A stretch of 52,374 nt of DNA from Bryobacterales bacterium. Its GTDB lineage: Bacteria > Acidobacteriota > Terriglobia > Bryobacterales > Bryobacteraceae. This document shows, piece after piece, positions 30,422 through 39,400 of this stretch. The stretch spans positions 3,000-55,373 of the forward strand of contig PMTR01000006.1 of the NCBI GenBank assembly GCA_003167255.1. The letters run 5' to 3'. The position numbers and the translations under genes were made by a program. How positions within the stretch are numbered: the first letter of the stretch is position 1; each line of letters opens with the position of its first letter. The notes beneath the pieces are model-generated. The model saw only the letters and a list, made by a program, of their open reading frames with translations, was not told the origin of the DNA and did not search any database.

Positions 30422-32284
30422 ATGAACATCCGATCCGCCGCAGTCCTTTTGGTGTTCGCGGCTGTTGGCCTGCCTTTAATGGCGGCTGACGCCCTTCCTT
30501 CCCGGCCTAAGGCCGGACCTGTGGAGATCATGCACCTGAAGGACGTCAAACCCGGTATGAAGGGTATCGCGTGGACCGTCTTCCAGGGGACGGAACCGGA
30601 AGCGGTGCCGATTGAAATCGTGGGGCGGCTCAAGAACCAGAACGGGCCGAACCAGGACATCATCGTAGCCAAGATGTTGGGCAAAGCCAAAGTGACCAAC
30701 GTGGCGGGCGGCATGAGCGGCAGCCCGGTGTATATTGACGGCAAACTGGTGGGCGCGGTGGCGCTGCGCATGAGCACGTTTTCGCCGGATGCGGTCTGCG
30801 GAATCACGCCTATCGAATTGATGCTGGAGATCAACGATCTGGATAAATCGCGGCCCGACGACGCGCGCACGCCGGAAAAGGCGCGCTCGCGCAATGGCGC
30901 GGTTTCAGTTCCGGATGGCATGCTGGACTACCCGGTTTCGGCCGGCCCAATGCCCCAGCCAATGATGGTGCCGATTGAAGCTCCGCTGATGCTCTCCGGC
31001 TTCACCGACAGCGCGCTGCGCGAGTTCGGGCCCATGTTCCAGCAACTCGGTGTCAACGCCGTGCAAGGCGGCGCGGCTTCCGATATACAAAGCAATAAGC
31101 CGGCCCCCGGCTGGGAACACGCGCTCAACCCCGGCGACAGCATCGCGGGCGTGCTGGTGGACGGCGATATGAGCGTTACCGGCCTGGGCACGGTGACCTA
31201 TAACGACGGCAAGCGCGTGCTGGGCTTCGGCCACTCCTTCTTCAACCTGGGGCCGGTTGATATTCCGATGAGCAAGGGCGAAGTCATCATGACGCTCGCC
31301 TCCAGTTACCAGCCGAGTAAGATGGCGAACGCCACCGAGATTGTAGGCGCGCTACACCAGGACCGCTTTACGGGCATCATGGGCGTGCTGGGCGCGGAGT
31401 CCGATATGATTCCCGTGACGGTAAAGCTGAGGTCGCTCGACGACAAGGAGAAGCTGACGCACGAGAAGGATTTTCACTTCAACGTCTTCGTCCACCAGAA
31501 GTGGACGCCTTACCTGATGATGTTGACGCTCTACAATTCGCTCTCGGAATTGAACGAGCTGGCCGATGAAACCACTTACCGCCTGAGCGGCAAGGTGGAA
31601 CTCGACGGCGCGGGGCTTTCGCTTTCGCCCATTTCACTTTCCACCATGACGGCATCCGGGGAGGCGCCCATGCCGCCGCCTCTGGCGATGGCGGCCTGGT
31701 GGGGCAACATGTTCAACCGGCTTTACCTCAACAACGTGAACACACCCAACGTGAAGCGCGTGAACGTCACGGTGGATCTGCTGCCGGAGCGGCGCGTCGC
31801 GACCATTGAAAGCGCCTGGGTGCAGGAACCGGAAGTGCGCGCCGGCGATTCCGTCCCGGTGAAGGTCTTCCTGCGTCCCTACCGCGGTGAGCGCATCGAG
31901 CGCGATTTCACGGTGAAGATTCCCGAAGGGCTGGCCAAGGGTGACCACCGCATTATGCTGAGCGACGCCGACACCGTGAACCGCATGCAGAACATGGCGG
32001 GCATGATGAACCGCTACATCGATCTGCCGCAAACCGTGTCTTTGCTCAACCAGGAGCGATCGAACAACAAGCTGTATGTGTCGCTGGTGGAATCCACGCC
32101 GACGGCCTATTTCGACGATAAGACGCTGCCCAGCCTGCCGGCTTCGGTGCTGAATGTGATGCAGGCGGGGCGGGCCTCCAGCCGGACCGTGGTGACGTCT
32201 CCGGAGACGGCCACGGAACAGATGGCTCTGCCGTTCGATTCGGTAGTGACGGGCAGCTATTCGCTGCGGATCCATGTGAAATAG
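30422..32284 (+). CDS. SpoIVB-like (S55) domain secreted protein
   Basis: A 620-residue exported protein. A signal peptide (about residues 1-21, ending LMAA) is followed by an S55-like domain: IVAKMLGKAKVTNVAGGMSGSP with a GMSGSP serine motif at about residues 97-102, then VYIDGKLVGAVALR. Later come GLGTVTYNDGKRVLGFGHSF (His of the S55 fold) and FTGIMGVLGAES. The C-terminal part (about 400-620) is beta-rich. SpoIVB cleaves SpoIVFA in spore formers; Acidobacterial relatives have unknown targets. It is followed 36 bases later by the propeller protein gene, same strand. Confidence 0.85.
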   Translation: MNIRSAAVLLVFAAVGLPLMAADALPSRPKAGPVEIMHLKDVKPGMKGIAWTVFQGTEPEAVPIEIVGRLKNQNGPNQDIIVAKMLGKAKVTNVAGGMSGSPVYIDGKLVGAVALRMSTFSPDAVCGITPIELMLEINDLDKSRPDDARTPEKARSRNGAVSVPDGMLDYPVSAGPMPQPMMVPIEAPLMLSGFTDSALREFGPMFQQLGVNAVQGGAASDIQSNKPAPGWEHALNPGDSIAGVLVDGDMSVTGLGTVTYNDGKRVLGFGHSFFNLGPVDIPMSKGEVIMTLASSYQPSKMANATEIVGALHQDRFTGIMGVLGAESDMIPVTVKLRSLDDKEKLTHEKDFHFNVFVHQKWTPYLMMLTLYNSLSELNELADETTYRLSGKVELDGAGLSLSPISLSTMTASGEAPMPPPLAMAAWWGNMFNRLYLNNVNTPNVKRVNVTVDLLPERRVATIESAWVQEPEVRAGDSVPVKVFLRPYRGERIERDFTVKIPEGLAKGDHRIMLSDADTVNRMQNMAGMMNRYIDLPQTVSLLNQERSNNKLYVSLVESTPTAYFDDKTLPSLPASVLNVMQAGRASSRTVVTSPETATEQMALPFDSVVTGSYSLRIHVK

Positions 32285-32320
32285 GGCGCGTCAAATAGAG
32301 TGCGGCTTCAGAATCTCAAC

Positions 32321-34555
32321 ATGAAAAAACCGATGGGTAAGTGGATGGGGCGCGCCTCCGGCATTTTGCTGGCAGTGACGGCTCTGGTGGCGGGCGAGAC
32401 ACGGAACTGGACGCAACGCGAATCCGCCGATTTTGAAAAAGGCGTGATCCAAAAACTCTCGCTGCGCAGCGATGGGCTGTTGACCCTGGCGCCGCGCTCG
32501 CGCGAAGTCTTCGACACTTCCGCGGCCTATCTCTGGTCGCTGGCGCGGGATTCCAAAGGCAACCTCTACGCCGGCGGCGGCACGGGCGCGAAGCTGTTCC
32601 GCATCCCTCCGGGCGGGCCCGGCAAGCTGCTGGCGGAACTGGATGCGCTGGAGATCCACGCGATCGCCGTGGACGCGCGCGATCGCGTTTACGTGGCCAC
32701 CGCGCCCGACGGCAAAGTCTACCGCATCACGGGCAATGCCAAGCCGGAAGTTTTCTACGATCCCAAAGCCAAGTACATCTGGGCCCTGGCTTTCGACCAC
32801 AAAGGCGACCTGCTGGTGGCGACCGGAGACCATGGCGAGATTCATCGCGTGACGCCCGACGGAAAAGGCAAAGTTTTTTTCCAAAGCGACGAAACCCACG
32901 TGCGCTCGATGGCCGTGGACGCCGCGGATAACCTGATTGTGGGCACTGACCCCGGCGGGCTGGTACTGCGCGTTACGCCCGCGGGCGAAGGCTTCGTGCT
33001 TTACCAGATGGCGAAAAAGGAAGTGACCGCGGTGGCCGTGGAGCGCGATGGCGCAATCTACGCCGCCGCGGCGGGCAACAAACAGCCGGCCGCGCCATCG
33101 TCCCTCATGCCGGTTGCGGCGCCGCCCGCCCCGGCCGGCGGGTTGACGGTTACGGTGAATCAGCCGGGCACGCCGGCCGGCGCGGCGAGGCCGCCCGCCC
33201 CGCCGCCGGTGGCCCCGGGAGCGTCGGCCGTGGCCGGTGGCAGCGAGGTGGATCGCATCGAACCCAATGGATATTCGCGCCGCATCTGGAGCCATGCGCA
33301 GGACGTGGTCTACGCGATTGCCTTCGACTCCTCCGGGCGCGTGTTGCTGGGCACGGGGAACAAGGGCGGCGTCTATCGGGTGGAATCGCCGGTGCTTTCG
33401 ACCGCATTGCTGACCCTGCCGGTGACGCAGGTGACGGCGTTCCAGGCATCGCCGGACGGCCACCTTTATGCGGCCAGCGGCAACACCGGCAAGGTCTACG
33501 AGATCGGGCCGGAACTGGAGCACCAAGGCTCGATCGAGAGCGACGTCTTTGACGCCGCCATGTATACGCTGTTTGGACGCCTCACCTTCGAAGCACACCT
33601 CAACGGCGGGCAGGTGGCGGTGGAGACGCGCAGCGGCAACCTGGACCAGCCGCAAAAGAACTGGAGCCCATGGTCGGCCGCGATTACCGCGACCACCGGG
33701 GCGCGAATCACCTCACCGGCGGCGCGGTTTGTACAATGGCGCGCCACGCTGACGGCGGCGGGGACGGGCAGCGGTCAATCGCCGGAATTGGAGTCGGTGG
33801 ATGTGGCCTATCTGCCCAAGAACGTGGAGCCGCGGGTGGACCAGATCGAGATCACAACGGCGAACTACAAATTCCCGGCGCCATCGTCTTCCCCGCTGCT
33901 GGCGATTGTGGCGCCCTCGCAGACGCTGAACCTGCCGCCGCTGGGCCGCCGGTCCGCCGTAACGGTTCCGCCGCCGCCCTTCGAGAACACCACGACGACA
34001 CCGGCCATGCAGTTCGCCAGAGGCTACCTGGGCGCGCGGTGGCTGGCGATCGACCCCAACGGCGACAATATGGTCTACCGCGTGGAGATTCGCGGCGCTG
34101 GCGAGACCGAATGGAAGCTTTTCAGGGACAAAGTGGCCGAAAAATATATCTCGTGGGACTCCACGGCCTTCCCGGATGGAGAGTACCGGCTGCGCGTGAC
34201 GGCTTCGGACGCACCGAGCAATCCGCCGGCCGAGGCGTTGACGGGGCAGATGGAGAGCGATCCGTTCTGGATCGACAATACGCCGCCGAAGATCACGGCG
34301 CTGGCCGCCACGCGCGCCGGCGGCAAACTCGAAGTGCGCTGGCACGCCGCCGACGCGCTCAACGACATTGCCAGAGCCGAGTATTCGCTGGATGGCGGCG
34401 AATGGACCGTGGCGGCGCCGGTGAGCAAGCTGTCGGATTCGCTGGAGCTTGATTACGCGCTGAGCCTGGAAGCCGCGGCCGGAGAACATACGATTGCGGT
34501 GCGGGTGGCGGACGCCAATGACAACCAGGCGGTGGAAAAAGTAGTGGTGAAGTAA
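32321..34555 (+). CDS. Exported beta-propeller protein with C-terminal Ig-like domains
   Basis: A 744-residue exported protein. A signal peptide (about 1-26) is followed by a six-blade-like propeller of repeating units such as LYAGGGTGAKLFRIPPGG, VYVATAPDGKVYRITG and LLVATGDHGEIHRVTPDG. A Pro/Ala-rich insertion lies at about residues 260-310. The C-terminal third has fibronectin/Ig-like segments (VYRVEIRGAGETEWKLF, FPDGEYRLRVTASDAPSNP, DNTPPKI). It is a binding or scaffolding protein rather than an enzyme. The ATG at 32321 suits the signal peptide; a GTG at 32300 is possible. It probably shares a transcript with the S55 gene. Confidence 0.8.
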   Translation: MKKPMGKWMGRASGILLAVTALVAGETRNWTQRESADFEKGVIQKLSLRSDGLLTLAPRSREVFDTSAAYLWSLARDSKGNLYAGGGTGAKLFRIPPGGPGKLLAELDALEIHAIAVDARDRVYVATAPDGKVYRITGNAKPEVFYDPKAKYIWALAFDHKGDLLVATGDHGEIHRVTPDGKGKVFFQSDETHVRSMAVDAADNLIVGTDPGGLVLRVTPAGEGFVLYQMAKKEVTAVAVERDGAIYAAAAGNKQPAAPSSLMPVAAPPAPAGGLTVTVNQPGTPAGAARPPAPPPVAPGASAVAGGSEVDRIEPNGYSRRIWSHAQDVVYAIAFDSSGRVLLGTGNKGGVYRVESPVLSTALLTLPVTQVTAFQASPDGHLYAASGNTGKVYEIGPELEHQGSIESDVFDAAMYTLFGRLTFEAHLNGGQVAVETRSGNLDQPQKNWSPWSAAITATTGARITSPAARFVQWRATLTAAGTGSGQSPELESVDVAYLPKNVEPRVDQIEITTANYKFPAPSSSPLLAIVAPSQTLNLPPLGRRSAVTVPPPPFENTTTTPAMQFARGYLGARWLAIDPNGDNMVYRVEIRGAGETEWKLFRDKVAEKYISWDSTAFPDGEYRLRVTASDAPSNPPAEALTGQMESDPFWIDNTPPKITALAATRAGGKLEVRWHAADALNDIARAEYSLDGGEWTVAAPVSKLSDSLELDYALSLEAAAGEHTIAVRVADANDNQAVEKVVVK

Positions 34556-34645
34556 GGGGAGTCGCCCGTACGGCATCTTAGTTATGGCTTGTCAGGAATC
34601 GGCCAGATGGAGTGGTTATCTGCTGACAGGATCTAAGAAACTGCA

Positions 34646-34710
34646 GGGCCGGGCTGCGCCCGGCTGGACCGATTGACAATCGGTCCGCAGGTTAACAACC
34701 TGCCCCACCA
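34646..34710. repeat. Second copy of the 10.7-kb hairpin repeat
   Basis: GGGCCGGGCTGCGCCCGGCT (34646-34665) is followed directly by 34666-34710, which differs from 10773-10817 at only a few bases: GGACCGATTGACAATCGGTCC and a GCAGGTT/AACCTGC palindrome. A dispersed intergenic repeat. Confidence 0.75.
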
Positions 34711-34711
34711 G

Positions 34712-34795
34712 TCAGAACGCATCACGGCAGTTGCCCACTCCATCCAGCCGGCTGAGCAGCTCCTTAGTCACTGTGATGGATGTCTTGATTCTCAC
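34712..34795 (-). pseudogene. Inverted RHH-antitoxin N-terminal remnant
   Basis: On the minus strand a GTG-started frame reads MRIKTSITVTKELLSRLDGV and stops after 27 residues. It matches the start of the RHH antitoxin at 36097 (RVKTSITLPKQLLSRLDRVD) in both protein and DNA, at about 80% over 80 bases. The rest of the antitoxin is missing. It lies in opposite orientation on the other side of the secreted-protein gene. Confidence 0.7.
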
Positions 34796-34885
34796 AACGT
34801 AATCGTACTTCCGAATACGATAGCTTTGAGCTGGCGCACGCAGGCCACTAGACCATTCAGGATGAGCCGCTGTAAGATGGTCGCC

Positions 34886-36100
34886 ATGCGGCTTATCGCA
34901 TCGGCACTTTTCATTTGTATCCCGGCATCCGCGCAAGGCAATGTCACGGATCGTGTGCGCCCACCCATTTGCGCATGTACCGGCCAGATTCCGACCTACC
35001 CAGCCGGCACGGAACCATTGTGCGATGCGGCCACTCGCAGCAGTGTGATCATCACGCTGGGCGGGACCGGCCAACCCGACCTGGTCCTGACCTGCGCCCG
35101 CGACGGCGCTGGACGATATGCGTGGGTGGGAGTGGGCCAGCAGAACACCAACACGTTCGTGAATTCCCGGAACGTCGGGGGCTGCCCGCTGTTCCCCGAC
35201 GACAATGTTTGGAACTCGAGGGTAGACTCGCTGCTGGTCGGCCCTGGTTCCGATGCGATCATCGGCACCTTCGCCGCCAACCGGCTGGGCACCGCCCCTT
35301 CGATGGCGATCAACCTGGCTACCAGCGGCACTCCGGCATTCCACGTATCATTCGGCGGGAATCCGCAAAGCGATGGCGGCTCGTACCCCATCACCGGCGG
35401 GATGCAGATGGAGGGATATGGGTTCAACGCATCCTTTCCCGTCTCGGGCGGGCCTTACAACGGCGATGCGCACCTGCTGGTGATCCAGACCGACCAGTGC
35501 AAGCTGTACGAAATATACGCTCTCGGGTCGGCCACGCCGCCTTACAGCGGCGGATCGGGGGCGATTTTTGACCTGATGGCAAACGATCTTCGTCCGGATG
35601 GCTGGACTTCATCCGATGCGGCGGGTCTGCCCATCTGGCCGGGAATCTTGACGTACGGCGAAGTGTATGGCGCCGGCGAGATCCAACATATGATCCGGTT
35701 TACCGTCAACTCGACGCGTGATACATATATCTGGCCGGCGCGGCACTACGCGAGCCACAACGACTCCGCGTCGGTGCCGCCAATGGGATCGCGGTGGCGA
35801 TTGAAAGCAACTTTCAACGAAGCCACTTGCGCCGCCGACGAGCATGTGGGTGGGACCTTTCCGCCGGAAGTGCAGCGCATCATTCGCGCCATGAAGCGCT
35901 ACGGGATGATCCTCGCGGATAACGGCTTGCCGATTTTGATCACCACCGATTCCGACCCACGGTGGGGGGACCCGAATTCTTCCAGCAGCCAGAACTGGAT
36001 TTTCAACGGCTGGACACATTGCATCCGCGGCAGTGATTTCGAGGTGGTCGATACCAGCACGATGATGGCGAATCCGAATTCGTCGGCGGTAGCAAAGTGA
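34886..36100 (+). CDS. Secreted protein of a widespread uncharacterised type
   Basis: A 404-residue exported protein. The signal peptide (residues 1-14, RLIASALFICIPASAQ) is followed by a cysteine-containing N-terminal segment and the domain proper, from CPLFPDDNVWNSRVDSLLV. Further marks are CKLYEIYALGS, NDLRPDGWTSSDAAGLPIWP, YIWPARHYASHND, PPMGSRWRLKA, AMKRYGMILADNGL and DPRWGDPN. The same motif series occurs in secreted proteins of many soil bacteria; no function is known to me. The conserved acidic and histidine residues could bind sugar or metal. The start is a choice between ATGs at 34886 and 34877. It ends inside the antitoxin remnant (GTGA overlap). Confidence 0.8.
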   Translation: MRLIASALFICIPASAQGNVTDRVRPPICACTGQIPTYPAGTEPLCDAATRSSVIITLGGTGQPDLVLTCARDGAGRYAWVGVGQQNTNTFVNSRNVGGCPLFPDDNVWNSRVDSLLVGPGSDAIIGTFAANRLGTAPSMAINLATSGTPAFHVSFGGNPQSDGGSYPITGGMQMEGYGFNASFPVSGGPYNGDAHLLVIQTDQCKLYEIYALGSATPPYSGGSGAIFDLMANDLRPDGWTSSDAAGLPIWPGILTYGEVYGAGEIQHMIRFTVNSTRDTYIWPARHYASHNDSASVPPMGSRWRLKATFNEATCAADEHVGGTFPPEVQRIIRAMKRYGMILADNGLPILITTDSDPRWGDPNSSSSQNWIFNGWTHCIRGSDFEVVDTSTMMANPNSSAVAK

Positions 36101-36310
36101 GAGTCAAGACATCTATCACACTCCCGAAGCAACTGCTCAGCCGGCTGGATCGAGTGGATAAGAACCGTTCCGCGGTGCTCGAGCGGGCGGCGGTTGCTTA
36201 TTTGACCCAGTTGGAGAGACAGGCGCGGGGCCTGAAAGATATCGCGATCATAATCGCAATGCTGAACGCTTGAATCGCGAGGCGATGGACACGCTGGAAT
36301 ACCAGCAATT
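36097..36310 (+). pseudogene. Frameshifted RHH antitoxin (MazE/PemI-like)
   Basis: The GTG-started frame reads RVKTSITLPKQLLSRLDRVD, then NRSAVLERAAVAYLTQLERQ, a ribbon-helix-helix antitoxin, and stops early at 36273. Inserting one A near 36252 restores a typical tail (NRNAERLNREAMDTLEYQQL) in the next frame. So a single-base deletion has destroyed the C-terminus that would bind the toxin. It overlaps the stop of the secreted protein. The toxin behind it is also broken. Confidence 0.75.
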
Positions 36311-36445
36311 GCCGCGACACGGGGCCAGTTCTACCTGGTGCGGAGACCGGGTTCTCAAGACCCGCGGAAGCAGCGTGCTTTCGTGATTGTGAGCTGGCAG
36401 GCGCTCGCGGACACGCGATTCTCGACGCTAATTTATACTCCCGGA
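36311..36445 (+). pseudogene. Truncated MazF/PemK-like toxin
   Basis: From 36320 the frame reads RGQFYLVRRPGSQDPRKQRA, then FVIVSWQALADTRFSTLIYTP, the N-terminal half of a MazF/PemK endoribonuclease. There is no start codon in the expected place, and similarity ends at about 36440, where the 3' end of the M14 gene begins. The C-terminal half is missing. It is therefore inactive. Confidence 0.75.
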
Positions 36446-36451
36446 GCCCCT

Positions 36452-39400
36452 CTATTGATCCGGAGTAGTCCGCGGCGGCGGTGTTCCGGGCGGAAGGATG
36501 GGGCGCGGGCGTTCCACGCGCCAGTTCACGCCTCCGGCGGCATCGCGTTCCGTGCGGGTGATGCGGAGATCGCCCTCGGCCAGATACTTGAGGTGCACGT
36601 AGTCGAAGGCCAGGCCGGCGGCGGCCATGAGCTTCATGTAATCGCCGTGCGCGGTTTCATCGGGTGCTTCGGTGTAGCCGGCGTCCCAGGTGACGTCGGC
36701 CGAGAGGCCGGTGACGCCGCCGCTGCCGGGCGTTCCGGCTGCGGAACCGGCATCGCCGGCGGCGCCGCCGGCGCCACCCGCGCCTCCGCGGCCGCCCGAT
36801 CCCTTCAGCGACATGTAAATGCGAATGCCGTTCACGATGGGCTGGAACATGTCGCGCGGCTGCCAGCGCTGGCCGAAGCGCTGGTAGCGGGCGTTCATGC
36901 GGTCTTCCAGCGGCAGCAGGCCGGGGACGTTGCGTTCGGCCTCCACGATGCGATCCTCGAGGGCGTAGGCGATAGCTTTGCTGTAGGGATGCGTGTCGTC
37001 GCGCACGTAGCCCAGGCTGGTGAACCAGCCGCGCGGAATCCACCAGGCGCGGCCAGGATTCGCGCCTTGCCGGCTTTGCACCCAGGCGGTGTATTCGGAG
37101 AACGGCTGCACCCATTCGTGCGACGGATAGCCGTGGGGATTCAGGAAGGCATCGGGCTGCCAGGCTTCGATCAACTGGCGGCGCGTGCGCGATTCGGGAT
37201 AGATGGGATCGGTCTCGCCCTGCCCGGTGGAAACGTCGGCGCTGAGCGCGCCGTGATAACCGGGATGCAGCATGTTGTCGGGCGTAATTTTGGCAAGGTC
37301 CACGGCAAGCTGCGCGCCATCGGGATTGGTGATGGGATGCAGCACCACGTTGACCTTGTTCAGCATGGCGCGCTTCTGGGGATCGGTGACGAGCTGCTCG
37401 GCCAGCTTATCGATATGGCTGGTGCTGGAGACTTCATTGGCGTGCTGGCGGCCGGAATAAACGATGGCGGCTTTGAGCGTGGTCTCCTTGGGCCAGGAGC
37501 GCAGCAGCGCGGGAGTGGGCAGCATGACGTCGGCGGCCCAGATGTCGCGGCCCAGGTAAGTGCGGCCCATCCAATAGACCGTGACGCCTGGATAAGTAGC
37601 GAGGCGCGCCAGGATGGCGGTGTTTTCATCCGGGCTAATGGGCTCGTCCCATTGCACGAAGGGAGTGCCGGCGAGCGGTTTGACATCGGCGATCATGGGG
37701 CGCGGCGTAGCGGGCGGCGCGACGGCAATAGCCGCGTATTCGCGCGGCGCAGGGCTCTCCACCGGCGCACCCAGGGGCAGCGGTAAATCGAACTCGACAG
37801 CCATGCGGCCGAGGTGCGGATAAGCCACCTCGTCGCGGTAGAGGCCGGCGGCGTGCATGCGCTCCAGCCATTGCATCTGGCCGCGCGCCTGCTCCGCGGA
37901 GAAGATGCTGCGATCCACCTGGTCCTGGCCTTCCACGTTGAGCCACTCGTCGTACTTATCTTCGGCGAAATCGGCGGGAAGCAGCCAGGTGAGGCTTTCG
38001 ACGCCCGGCTCGCCGGCCTTCACGCGCGCCTGAATCAGGCGCGGCTGGAACTCGCCGGTGAGCGCCGGCAGGTTGCGCTCCTGTTTGTGGTGCTTGCCCT
38101 GAGCGTCGGTCCAGGCCAGGCGCACCAGTGGATTCGCGGCCGGCTTGCCATAGAACTCAATGTGCACACGGCCGTCCTGGCCGTCTTCGGAAGCATGCAC
38201 GATGGGGAGGACGCGGCCGGTGTAAGTGATGGGGCGGCCGGTTTCCAGATCGCCCATCATGCTCATGAAAACACCGGTGGAGTAGAGCGTGTCTTCCTGC
38301 AACGCCTCGAGCGAGGAGATGCGCTCGCGGTCGAGATCGAGGTTGTAATCCGGCTCGCTCAGGTGGATGTCGAGCTTGAGAGTGTCGAAGGGCGGCGCGT
38401 ATTCGGAGCGCAGATCGCCATGGGCCTGCGCCATGACGAACTGATAAACGCGCGGCAGGGTCTGGTTCTGATAGTGGTCCCAGAACTCTTCGATATCGGT
38501 CTTGATGCGCTCATTGAGGATCGCTTTGGAAGCGGCTTCCAGGCGCACCCAGCCGGTTTCCACCTGCACCTGTTCGTAGCGCGGGATCACGCCGTTGTAA
38601 GGCTGCATGACGGTGGATACCGTGAAATCGCGCGTGAGTATTTCGTGGGCGGCGGCGTCGAAGGCGTGTACGCGGTAGGTGGGGGTTTTGGAATCGGGCT
38701 CTTCGACTTCGTTCAGCCCGATCTTCTCGAGCGGCAGCTTCAACTGGCGCGCGAGCATCTCGTCGGCCGGGTAGATCTCCTGCACCCAGCGCGCATCCGA
38801 CTGCATGGCGCGAACGCTGGTGGAGTCGACGTTCTTGGCGAAGTCGATGCGCAGTGAGGCCACCGGCTTTCCGGCGAGCGCGGGCGCGATTTCATCCATC
38901 AGCCAGCTATAGCCCTGCTTGAACGCGCAAAGCACTTCGATGGTAGAGTGCGCGGAATCGGCGCCGGCGGATGTGAGAATTCCCTTGAGCTGCTCGCCGA
39001 GTTTGCGGCGCTCCTCGGGGCCCTCGCTGACGCGAGCCACCAGCTTGACCGGCTGGCCGGCGGCGATCCTGGCGGATGCGCGGCGCACGGCTTCCACCAG
39101 GCGTTTGCCCTCCCAGGGAATCACGATGTCTTCGGTGAAGGTGGGCGCGGCCGGCTGAAACTTCGTCGTAGGGGACTGGAAGTGCAGGTTGGGACTCTGT
39201 TCGCAGCACCCGGTGCCGGCATGCAGGCTGGCGGTTTTCACTGCGGCGATGGTGTGAAGCTGTTGCTGGATTTGCTGGCGTACGAAAGCAGTGAGCGCGG
39301 GGTCGGCGAGGTCGGCATAGATCTCGGCTTTGACGTCTTTGATGCCGGCGGCGTCGATCTTCTTCATCCAGCGGTCCAGGTGATAAAGCGCGGCGGCGGC

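Noticed and set aside
34673-34885. Extended N-terminus of the secreted-protein gene
   Set aside because: The bases upstream of the signal peptide are a hairpin repeat and an antitoxin remnant on the other strand. The open frame there is accidental.
36338-37786. Plus-strand open frame starting with toxin-like residues
   Set aside because: Only the first 40 or so residues match a MazF-like toxin. The rest is antisense to the M14 gene and not protein-like.
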